From an uncultured Bacteroidales bacterium (GTDB taxonomy: Bacteria > Bacteroidota > Bacteroidia > Bacteroidales > WCHB1-69), in assembly GCA_934699095.1 (NCBI GenBank), contig CAKUVI010000001.1:248001-312000 (forward strand): 64,000 bases of DNA, read 5' to 3'. Below are positions 51,806 through 59,438 of the stretch, piece after piece (position 1 is the stretch's first letter; each line of letters starts with the position of its first letter). Under the pieces are notes generated by a model. The model searched no databases and was not told the origin of the DNA. It saw nothing but the letters and a program-made list of their open reading frames with translations. The translations under genes and the position numbers were made by a program.

Positions 51806-53203
51806 TTAGAATTCTGCGTTTTGGGGGGTGCGTGGGAACGGGATGACGTCTCTGATATTTGTCATGCCAGTCACGAAAAGAAGAAGTCTTTCAAAACCGA
51901 GTCCGAAGCCGGAGTGAGGTGCTGAGCCGAACTTCCTGGTATCGAAATACCACCAGTACTGCTGTTCGGTCATGTTAAGCTCGTGAACACGAGCAAGGAG
52001 TTTGTCGTAGTCTGCCTCACGCTCAGAGCCGCCGATAATCTCGCCAATGGTGGGGAAGAGCACGTCCATGGCACGAACTGTCTTGCCGTCATCGTTCTGC
52101 TTCATGTAGAAGGCCTTGATCTCTTTTGGATAGTCTGTGAGTATTACAGGACGTTTGAAGTGGTTTTCAACGAGGTAGCGCTCGTGTTCAGACTGAAGGT
52201 CGATGCCCCATTTCACTGGGTATTCGAATTTTTTCTTGGCCTGAAGAAGGATGTCGATGGCTTCGGTGTAGCCCAAGCGCACAAAGTCAACCTTTGTCAC
52301 GGACTCCAATCTTTCGATGAGGCCTTTGTCGAACATGTCGTTGAGGAACTTCAGGTCGTCCATGTTGTTGTCCAAAGCGTATTGAACCAGGTATTTGATG
52401 AAATCCTCGGCCAAGTCCATGTTGTCCTTGATGTCGTAGAATGCCATTTCCGGCTCAATCATCCAGAATTCGGCGAGGTGGCGCGGGGTGTTGCTGTTCT
52501 CGGCGCGGAATGTAGGACCGAATGTGTAGATGTTACCCAAAGCCAATGCACCGAGTTCGCCCTCTAACTGTCCTGATACAGTGAGGTTTGTGTGTTTCCC
52601 GAAGAAGTCCTGTTTATAGTCAACCTTGCCGTCTTCTGTCTTTGGGACATTGTTGAGGTCGAACGTGGTGACGTTGAACATCTCACCAGCACCTTCTGCG
52701 TCGGAAGAGGTGATGAGTGGGGTGTGCAGATAATAGAAACCTCTGTCGTTGAAGTACTTATGGATTGCGAACGCCATGGCGTGGCGCAAACGCAGCACAC
52801 AGCCGAAGTAGTTGGTGCGTGGACGGAGGTGTGCTATCTCGCGCAGGAATTCCATAGAATGGCCTTTTTTCTGCAACGGATATGATTCAGGGTCGGCAGA
52901 ACCGTACACCTCTATGGTCTCGGCCTGCACCTCAATGCTTTGGCCTTTGCCCTGCGACTCCACAAGTTTGCCAGTGACGTGGATGCACGAACCGGTTGTG
53001 ATCTGCTTCAGGAGTGATTCGTCAAACTTCTCATTGTCAACCACAATCTGGAGGTTGGTGACTATTGAACCGTCGTTGAGGGCGATGAACTGTACAAAAT
53101 TGTTGCCGCGCTTTGTGCGCACCCAACCTTTCACGTCAATATTGTTCCCGATGCCTATTATTTCGGGATTCTTGATTATATCTTTTAATCTTATTTTTTG
53201 CAT
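51806..53203 (-). CDS. asnS: Asparaginyl-tRNA synthetase
   Basis: A class IIb synthetase of 465 residues. The N-terminal OB-fold anticodon-binding domain (VKGWVRTKRGNNFVQFIALNDGS) is followed by the catalytic core with motif 2 (TFGPTFRAENSNTPRHLAEFWMIEPEMAF) and motif 3 (GFGLGFERLLLFVTGMTNIRDVIPFPR). FRAENSNTPRHLAEF and the absence of an aspartyl-type GAD insertion mark it as AsnRS. It lies 21 bases downstream of rpoD and 7 bases upstream of rpoN on the same strand. Confidence 0.97.
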   Translation of the reverse strand: MQKIRLKDIIKNPEIIGIGNNIDVKGWVRTKRGNNFVQFIALNDGSIVTNLQIVVDNEKFDESLLKQITTGSCIHVTGKLVESQGKGQSIEVQAETIEVYGSADPESYPLQKKGHSMEFLREIAHLRPRTNYFGCVLRLRHAMAFAIHKYFNDRGFYYLHTPLITSSDAEGAGEMFNVTTFDLNNVPKTEDGKVDYKQDFFGKHTNLTVSGQLEGELGALALGNIYTFGPTFRAENSNTPRHLAEFWMIEPEMAFYDIKDNMDLAEDFIKYLVQYALDNNMDDLKFLNDMFDKGLIERLESVTKVDFVRLGYTEAIDILLQAKKKFEYPVKWGIDLQSEHERYLVENHFKRPVILTDYPKEIKAFYMKQNDDGKTVRAMDVLFPTIGEIIGGSEREADYDKLLARVHELNMTEQQYWWYFDTRKFGSAPHSGFGLGFERLLLFVTGMTNIRDVIPFPRTPQNAEF

Positions 53204-53224
53204 AATTGTATATTTGTCAGATGT

Positions 53225-54088
53225 TTATAAATACGACTGTAAAGCCTTGCATTTGGCATTGTGGCGAAGACGGCGTATGGCCTTCTCTTTGATCTGTCTT
53301 ACTCTTTCTCTTGACAGGTCGAATTTCTCGCCAATCTCGTCCAGAGTCATCGGGTGTTTGCTTCCGAGACCGTAGAAGAGCTTCAAAATTTCGGCCTCTC
53401 GCTCCGGAAGAGTGTCGATGATGGAGCCGAGCTCATGCTGTAACGATTGGTAGATCAACTCTTTGTCGGGTGATACGGTGTCTTCATTGCGTAGCACATC
53501 GTACATGTTGGTGTCGTCGTCAGAGGTCAGGCTCGCATCCATGGAGAGGTGCTTCGGGGAGTTCTTCATCGAATCCTTGACCTCTTCTTCTGTCATGCCG
53601 AGGCGCTCAGCTATCTCAGACACTTTCGGCTCTCGTTGGAGCTCCTGCTCCAAAATGCCCATGGTCTTGTAGATTTTGTTGATGACGCCGACTTTGTTCA
53701 TCGGAAGTCGTACAATCCTGGATTGCTCGGCGATGGCCTGCAAAATGGCCTGACGTATCCACCATACGGCAAAGGATATGAACTTGAACCCCTTGGTCTC
53801 GTCAAAACGATGTGCTGCCTTGATAAGTCCGAGATTGCCCTCGTTGATAAGGTCGGAAAGGGTGATGCCTTGGTTCTGATATTGTTTTGCAACAGATACG
53901 ACAAAACGAAGGTTTGAGTTTGTGAGTTTCTCCAAAGCTTCCTCGTCACCATTCTTGATTCTCCGCGCCAACTCGGCTTCCTCGTCGGCCGTCAGCAACG
54001 GCACTTTGCCTATGTCGTGCAGATACTTGTCAAGAGACGGTGTCTCACTGCGGTTTGTGACCTGCTTTGTGATTCGTAATTGTCTCAT
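53225..54088 (-). CDS. rpoD: Primary sigma factor RpoD (sigma-70 family, short Bacteroidetes form)
   Basis: The 287-residue housekeeping sigma factor typical of Bacteroidetes, which lacks region 1.1. Region 1.2 starts with SLDKYLHDIGKVPLLT; region 2 has NLRFVVSVAKQYQNQG, LSDLINEGNLGLIKAAHRFD and FKFISFAVWWIRQAI; region 3 follows with RIVRLPMN; region 4 has TLDEIGEKFDLSRERVRQIKEKAIRRLR. It presumably recognises the TTTG/TAnnTTTG promoters noted across the window. It starts an rpoD-asnS-rpoN-thrE-wecB run on the minus strand. Confidence 0.97.
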   Translation of the reverse strand: MRQLRITKQVTNRSETPSLDKYLHDIGKVPLLTADEEAELARRIKNGDEEALEKLTNSNLRFVVSVAKQYQNQGITLSDLINEGNLGLIKAAHRFDETKGFKFISFAVWWIRQAILQAIAEQSRIVRLPMNKVGVINKIYKTMGILEQELQREPKVSEIAERLGMTEEEVKDSMKNSPKHLSMDASLTSDDDTNMYDVLRNEDTVSPDKELIYQSLQHELGSIIDTLPEREAEILKLFYGLGSKHPMTLDEIGEKFDLSRERVRQIKEKAIRRLRHNAKCKALQSYL

Positions 54089-54121
54089 TTTTATGCCTTA
54101 TAAATATAATTCCCTATTTTG

Positions 54122-55126
54122 TTAGAAACTGTAGCCTATGCCTAAACCAATAACCTCTTTGAACTGTACGCGGGCGCGGGGACCTTCTTTGAACTTGCCC
54201 CATGCCGGACCGTCAATCTTGACTTGGTCGTAGTATTTCAATGATGTCATAAGGCTTACACTGAACACTTTCAGGAAATTATATGTTACTGCAACGTCCC
54301 AATCTACATCGAAATTACCGAATTTCTGCTGTTTGGATGTGTAAGGCGTGAACAATGTGACTGTTGTGATGATTTTGAGGTTTTTAACCAAGGTATAGTT
54401 GATGCCTCCGTTGATTCTGAGACCCAATGCCGCGCTGAGTGGTCTGTATGTTATGCTGCCGTCTTCGTGTGTGACGGTCGGCATACCATAGTTAGGACGA
54501 AGGTCTTCCTCCAGACATGTGGTCAGACGACCTGCAACCGGATAAACACCGACTGTGAAGATGTCGTTCGGACGATATTCAACACCTAACGCAACATCTG
54601 TATATGAAGGTGAAAGCCATTTTGAAATCAGTGTTGGCTCATTAGCTTCGTAATTGTCAACTGCTTTATAGTCTTTGCCGGGTGCATATTGGGATTTGAA
54701 GCTTCCCAGAAGAGTGAGATACCACTGCGGGTGCATCTGGAAACCGCCCTTGGTGGTGAAGTTGATCTTGTCGTTAGCCTTTCTCCATCTGAAGTCTTTC
54801 CTGAAATCCGACGAAAACATTTCGCCAAGCTCTGTGTCAAGGTTGCTGTCCCATGTCCATTTGTTTTTCTTGAAGGAGAGGGTCATGTTTGCGAAGACGA
54901 ATCCGGTAACGTTGTTGTTACCGCCGGCAGCCCAGTTGAAGATACCTGTTTGTGCTGCGTTGAGTCCAACCACACCGGTGAATTTCCAGTTCTTGGCACT
55001 GTCGATCTGCGCTGCTTTTACTTTTGTTGCAAGGGCTTGATCCGCTAAAGCTTTTTCTTCTACTTGTGCATTTGCAATTGAAAATGAAATTGCACACAAT
55101 GAAATGAGTAAAAATACTTTTTTCAT
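54122..55126 (-). CDS. DUF3078 outer-membrane-type protein
   Basis: A 334-residue exported protein with signal peptide MKKVFLLISLCAISFSIANAQ (a further Met two codons upstream, at 55132, is possible). The mature part is beta-rich with alternating aromatic residues, FNWAAGGNNNVTGF, WTWDSNLDTELGEM and a final aromatic GLGIGYSF, as in outer-membrane beta-barrels. It matches the DUF3078 family of Bacteroidetes, whose function is unknown. It lies 28 bases downstream of the arginase-fold gene. Confidence 0.87.
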   Translation of the reverse strand: MKKVFLLISLCAISFSIANAQVEEKALADQALATKVKAAQIDSAKNWKFTGVVGLNAAQTGIFNWAAGGNNNVTGFVFANMTLSFKKNKWTWDSNLDTELGEMFSSDFRKDFRWRKANDKINFTTKGGFQMHPQWYLTLLGSFKSQYAPGKDYKAVDNYEANEPTLISKWLSPSYTDVALGVEYRPNDIFTVGVYPVAGRLTTCLEEDLRPNYGMPTVTHEDGSITYRPLSAALGLRINGGINYTLVKNLKIITTVTLFTPYTSKQQKFGNFDVDWDVAVTYNFLKVFSVSLMTSLKYYDQVKIDGPAWGKFKEGPRARVQFKEVIGLGIGYSF

Positions 55127-55154
55127 ATACATTATTTTTTTTGTTAATAATTCC

Positions 55155-56330
55155 TTAGTTGTTGATTTTATGGTATGTTCTCCACCATCTGTTCGAGATT
55201 ATGTCGTCGCAGGCCAATTGGTAGTCGCGATATGAGCATGGCAGATAGTAGAATTGTGTTATGTCGTTGTCTTTGCGGTACATCGGCACCAACACCCACC
55301 AGCGGTCTGTCTTTTTGCTGTTGTAGAACACTAGCTCTTCAGGCGCGCCTGAAACAGTGATGTTGAACTGTCTGTACTCTTTCTTGTCTTTAAATTTGTT
55401 GTCGCCCTGCCGGAACAGGAAACCTTCCACAAAATACCACAAGATGTGGCCTATGAGTTGTGAAGTCTGGTTGTTGAAGTCAAGGGTAGGGTCGTATTCA
55501 TATATACCGAAGGATGACAGTTTGTCGCTGAGGCCCACGAATTTGGCTATCTGGCATATTTCCTCCCCATAGAAACCGTTGGAGGAGTTGTGCGGGCAGC
55601 CGGGTGCGTCGGGGCGCCGAACTGCCGAGATGTCAAGCGAAACCATGTCGGCATTGCGCACTATTGGCTCAACTTCTTCCAAATTGCTGCGCATCAAACC
55701 CACACGATAGGTTTCGAAATAGAGACTCTCCATCATGTTTACAGACTCTGGGCTGTTCATATAGCTTTGGTATCCGATGTTGGCGTAGTTCAGAAGGAAG
55801 TTGGGCTGCTGCAGTACAATTTTGTTTACGTATGCGTCTGAACGGATGGGCGTCTGCTCGTCACCCAAATCGAAACATGAATCTATGGCAACAACGTTTG
55901 CTACCTGTTCCATGATTTCGTATGCCCTGTAGTTTGCGAAGGCAAGGTCGTTACTACCACCTAAGATGACAGGAACCACCTTGTTCTCAATAAGATAGGC
56001 TACTATTTCGGATAATGCAGAGTATGTGTCTTCCACAGTTTTGCCTATTTTCAGATTCCCCAGATCAAGTATGCGCACTGGTTTCCGCCAGCAATAGAGC
56101 TGGTAGAATTGCCTTCTGATTTCGTCAGGAGCGAGTTGGCATGCCGGATTCAGGTGAGCGTTACGCGATTCTGCAACTCCTAAAATGGCCAATTGCGCTT
56201 CATGGATGTCAATGGAGCTCTCCGGATTGTAGAATACAACACTGTTGAAGATACGATCCCTTAGCAGTTCCATCTCAGGTATTCGCAGCGAATCAGCTGT
56301 TACTGGCTCGAAATATAGTGATAAATCCAT
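55155..56330 (-). CDS. Arginase/formimidoylglutamase-fold protein, metal ligands partly lost
   Basis: A 391-residue protein of the ureohydrolase superfamily. Family landmarks are found, but the manganese ligands are altered: GGDH is GGSND (124-128; Asn127 for His), DxHxD is DSCFD (Asp150 and Asp154 kept, Cys152 for His), and SxDxD is SLDIS (Asp233 kept, Ser235 for Asp). Three of six ligands are therefore missing, so hydrolase activity with two Mn ions is unlikely. PDAPG after the third motif and the long C-terminal extension (about 300-391, with RWWVLVPMYRK) are present. It lies between topA and the DUF3078 gene on the same strand (8 and 28 bases). Function unknown; a binding or regulatory role is possible. 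Confidence 0.8.
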   Translation of the reverse strand: MDLSLYFEPVTADSLRIPEMELLRDRIFNSVVFYNPESSIDIHEAQLAILGVAESRNAHLNPACQLAPDEIRRQFYQLYCWRKPVRILDLGNLKIGKTVEDTYSALSEIVAYLIENKVVPVILGGSNDLAFANYRAYEIMEQVANVVAIDSCFDLGDEQTPIRSDAYVNKIVLQQPNFLLNYANIGYQSYMNSPESVNMMESLYFETYRVGLMRSNLEEVEPIVRNADMVSLDISAVRRPDAPGCPHNSSNGFYGEEICQIAKFVGLSDKLSSFGIYEYDPTLDFNNQTSQLIGHILWYFVEGFLFRQGDNKFKDKKEYRQFNITVSGAPEELVFYNSKKTDRWWVLVPMYRKDNDITQFYYLPCSYRDYQLACDDIISNRWWRTYHKINN

Positions 56331-56338
56331 CAGTCTTC

Positions 56339-58831
56339 CTATTTTCTTCTTCTAATAGTTCTCTTTTTGGCAGTCGGAGCTGTCTCTTCCATTATTTTCT
56401 TGCAATCTTCGTAAGTGAGGTTTGCGGCAACCATGTCTTTCGGTATCTTGAAGTTGTTGGAACCGTCAGTAAGATAGGGGCCGTATCTGCCGTTCATCAC
56501 CTTTATGCTTGTATCTTCGGTGAAGCTTTTCAGTACGTTCTTGGTCTCTTTGTTCTTGATGATGTCGATTGCCTGTTCCTCTGTGAGTGTGGAGATGTCG
56601 GTGTTTTTGTCCAAAGTGATGTTAGCGTTGTCGTATTTGATATAGGGGCCATAGCGGCCGGAAGCGGCGTATATCTCCTTGCCTTCGAATGTGCCTATGA
56701 GATGCGGGGCGCGCTCAGCGGTCTTCTTTATCTTGGCCTCCATGAGCTCCACACAACGCTCGAAGGTTATGGTCTGCGGGTCTTCATTCTTTGGAATTGA
56801 TTCAAAGGTGTTGTCGTATTTCACGTACGGGCCGAACCTGCCGATGCCCACAGACAGCATCTTGCCATTCCACTCTCCGAGATTGCGCGGCATCTTGAAT
56901 AGATCCAAGGCTTCATCAAGGGTTATGGTGTCAATGAACTGGTCGGGCTGAAGGCGCGCATAGCGGGGTTTCTTGTCGGCGTAGGTCTCGCCAATCTGAA
57001 CCATCGGGCCGTATTTGCCGAGCTTGGCGAACACCTTCTCGTTGGTGCTCGGGTCGTAGCCTAACAGACGCTCGCCGCTGGCCTTCGTGGAATAGTTGAT
57101 GGCTGTGTCAACGTGTTCGTGGAAATCACCGTAGAACTTCTTCATCATGTCCTGCCAGTTGGCCTTGCCGTCTGCAATGTCGTCGAACTCCTTCTCCACA
57201 TCGGCTGTGAATCCGTAGTCCATGATGTCGTTGAAATTCTCCTGGAGATAATCGTTCACGATAATACCAACGTCAGTAGGTATGAGCTTGTCCTTCTCAT
57301 AGCCGTATTTTTCAGTTTTGACAGTCTCTTTTATGACATTGTTGGAAAGTGTGAGGCAGGTGTACTTTCTCTCTTTCCCCTGTCGTGTGGCCTTTCTCAC
57401 ATATTCTCTCTTTTGGATTGTGGAGATTGTCGGGGCGTAGGTCGAAGGACGTCCGATGCCGAGTTCTTCCATCTTTTTTACCAGGCTTGCTTCAGTGTAG
57501 CGAGCAGGTGGCTGCGCGTATCTTTGTGTTGCAGTTATCTGCTTGAAATCCAAGGCCTGGCCGACTTCCAATGCAGGAAGAAGACCCTTTATCTCTTCTG
57601 TTTCTTCATCTTTGGATTCAGAATAGACTCTTAGGAATCCGGGGAAGAGTATTACCTCACCGGTTGCAACGAATTTCTCCTTGCGTCCCTCAACTGGTAT
57701 GCTGATGCTTGTTTTTTCTGTCTTGGCATCGCTCATTTGTGATGCGATGGTGCGTTTCCAGATGAGCTCATAGAGATTTTTTGCGAAGGTGTCGCCCGGA
57801 ATCGTTTCTCTTGACACATCTGTAGGGCGGATGGCTTCGTGGGCTTCCTGGGCACCTTTGGTCTTGGTGACATACTGACGTGTTTTGGCATATTCTTCGC
57901 CGTATTTTGCAGATATTACCTGATGTGCCACTGCCAGGGCCACATTGGAAAGGTTTACTGAGTCGGTACGCATATAGGTGATGTATCCGGCCTCATAAAG
58001 CTGCTGGGCCACAAGCATGGTCTTTGTTACTGTGAAACCGAGCTTTCGCGATGCCTCCTGTTGCAGTGTTGAGGTCGTGAACGGCGGCGCGGGACTCTTC
58101 TTTCCTGGCGTCTTCTCAACCGCTGACACTCCAAAAGAGGATTTTTTGCAGTGTTCCAAGAATTCAGAAGCCTCTTCTTTGGTCTGGAAACGCTTGTTTA
58201 ATTCAGCGTTGAGCTCTGTCTTGGAGTCTTCTGGCGGGAAGAAAACGCCGTCTATCTTGAACGAAGAGGTGCTGTTGAATTTCTCGATTTCGTGTTCGCG
58301 CTCAACAATCAGCTTCACAGCCACAGACTGTACGCGGCCGGCTGAAAGTGACGGGCGTACCTTTCGCCAAAGCACTGGAGAGAGCTCGAAGCCCACCAGT
58401 CTGTCAAGGACGCGGCGAGCCTGCTGGGCATTCACCAGGTCTTTGTTCAGACTCCTTGGATGTGCAAGAGCCTCCTCAATGGCCGATTTGGTGATTTCAT
58501 GGAAGACGATGCGCTTAACCTTTGCCGGGTCCATCTTGGTCACCTCCATCAGATGCCATGATATTGCCTCACCCTCACGGTCATCATCGGTCGCCAACCA
58601 GATAGTGTCTGCCTCCGCCGCCTGTTTGGTGATTTCCTTTATCAGTGCCTTCTTGTCATCCAGAACCTCATATTGAGGCTCGAAATTCTTGGCGATGTCA
58701 ATGCCCATGCCTTTGCTCGGCAGGTCGCGCACATGCCCCTTGCTCGATATCACCGTGTAATCTTTGCCGATGAACTTCTGGATAGTCTTTGCCTTTGCAG
58801 GAGACTCAACGATAATCAAATTTTTACTCAT
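56339..58831 (-). CDS. topA: DNA topoisomerase I
   Basis: A type IA topoisomerase of 830 residues that relaxes negative supercoils. The Toprim domain has LIIVESPAKAKTIQKFIG and LATDDDREGEAISWHL (metal-binding DDD), then RIVFHEITKSAI and QARRVLDRLVGFELSPVLW. The catalytic Tyr lies in GYITYMRTDS. The C-terminal half carries repeats of the topoisomerase C-terminal type (GRFGPYVKYD, GRYGPYIKYD, GRYGPYLTDG) in place of CxxC zinc fingers, and a basic tail. The start overlaps the stop of the FAD-synthetase-like gene by 4 bases. Confidence 0.97.
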   Translation of the reverse strand: MSKNLIIVESPAKAKTIQKFIGKDYTVISSKGHVRDLPSKGMGIDIAKNFEPQYEVLDDKKALIKEITKQAAEADTIWLATDDDREGEAISWHLMEVTKMDPAKVKRIVFHEITKSAIEEALAHPRSLNKDLVNAQQARRVLDRLVGFELSPVLWRKVRPSLSAGRVQSVAVKLIVEREHEIEKFNSTSSFKIDGVFFPPEDSKTELNAELNKRFQTKEEASEFLEHCKKSSFGVSAVEKTPGKKSPAPPFTTSTLQQEASRKLGFTVTKTMLVAQQLYEAGYITYMRTDSVNLSNVALAVAHQVISAKYGEEYAKTRQYVTKTKGAQEAHEAIRPTDVSRETIPGDTFAKNLYELIWKRTIASQMSDAKTEKTSISIPVEGRKEKFVATGEVILFPGFLRVYSESKDEETEEIKGLLPALEVGQALDFKQITATQRYAQPPARYTEASLVKKMEELGIGRPSTYAPTISTIQKREYVRKATRQGKERKYTCLTLSNNVIKETVKTEKYGYEKDKLIPTDVGIIVNDYLQENFNDIMDYGFTADVEKEFDDIADGKANWQDMMKKFYGDFHEHVDTAINYSTKASGERLLGYDPSTNEKVFAKLGKYGPMVQIGETYADKKPRYARLQPDQFIDTITLDEALDLFKMPRNLGEWNGKMLSVGIGRFGPYVKYDNTFESIPKNEDPQTITFERCVELMEAKIKKTAERAPHLIGTFEGKEIYAASGRYGPYIKYDNANITLDKNTDISTLTEEQAIDIIKNKETKNVLKSFTEDTSIKVMNGRYGPYLTDGSNNFKIPKDMVAANLTYEDCKKIMEETAPTAKKRTIRRRK

Positions 58832-59421
58832 ATTGATGTTTGCTTTTTTTCTTTGTGGTTGTAATTGTATCCCAACATCTCGTCCACCTCTTTCCAGCGC
58901 TTCTCTTTTATCAGATTTCTGATTTTTGCAGAATGAACCCCGGCCTCCAGATGCATCTCTTCAGGTATCTCGATTACATTGATTCCATTCTGTTTGCAGA
59001 ACTCCTTGATATTCCAGTGGTTCCCTTCTCTGTTGTGACCCATGGAGTGGTTAGGACCCATAACCAATGATTTTGCGTGCAACTTGCCCAACACCACGTT
59101 CTTTACAAAATCCTGATAGGTTGTCTTCGAAAACTCCTCGGTGAAATCCTCAATCAGCACCATGTCTATGCCCTGCCTTCCTATCAAATCAAGGTTTTCA
59201 TCCAAGGTGTTGATGGTGAAGAACTCACTGTCCTTCCCAAGGACATCGCGCGGGTGCGGGTCGAATGTCACGACCACACTCTTGCAGTTCATCCTTTCCG
59301 ACTCCGTCTTCAGAAAATTCAGTATCTTGCAATGACCGAGGTGCACCCCGTCGAATGAACCTACGGCCACCACAGAGTCTCCGATCTCTGGAATATTGTC
59401 TGAATTTCTGATTATCAACAT
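58828..59421 (-). CDS. FAD synthetase (RibF N-terminal) domain, stand-alone
   Basis: A 197-residue FMN adenylyltransferase-like protein. The nucleotidyltransferase motif GSFDGVHLGH (21-30), VVTFDPHPRDVLG, the central VVLGKLHAKSLVMGPNHSMGHNREG and the C-terminal AKIRNLIKEKRWKEV match the N-terminal half of RibF. The riboflavin kinase domain, normally residues about 185-310, is missing, and the gene ends cleanly by overlap with topA (ATGA). It could make FAD from FMN only, or another nucleotidyl transfer. Whether a full RibF exists elsewhere cannot be seen here. Confidence 0.85.
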   Translation of the reverse strand: MLIIRNSDNIPEIGDSVVAVGSFDGVHLGHCKILNFLKTESERMNCKSVVVTFDPHPRDVLGKDSEFFTINTLDENLDLIGRQGIDMVLIEDFTEEFSKTTYQDFVKNVVLGKLHAKSLVMGPNHSMGHNREGNHWNIKEFCKQNGINVIEIPEEMHLEAGVHSAKIRNLIKEKRWKEVDEMLGYNYNHKEKKQTSI

Positions 59422-59438
59422 GTTATTCTATAAAAAAA

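Noticed and set aside
53195..53222. TATATTTG on the plus strand near 53210
   Set aside because: Both neighbouring genes are on the minus strand; the match is most likely chance.
58017..58676. Plus-strand open frame of 219 codons inside topA
   Set aside because: A shadow frame with low-complexity Ser-rich translation and no family match.
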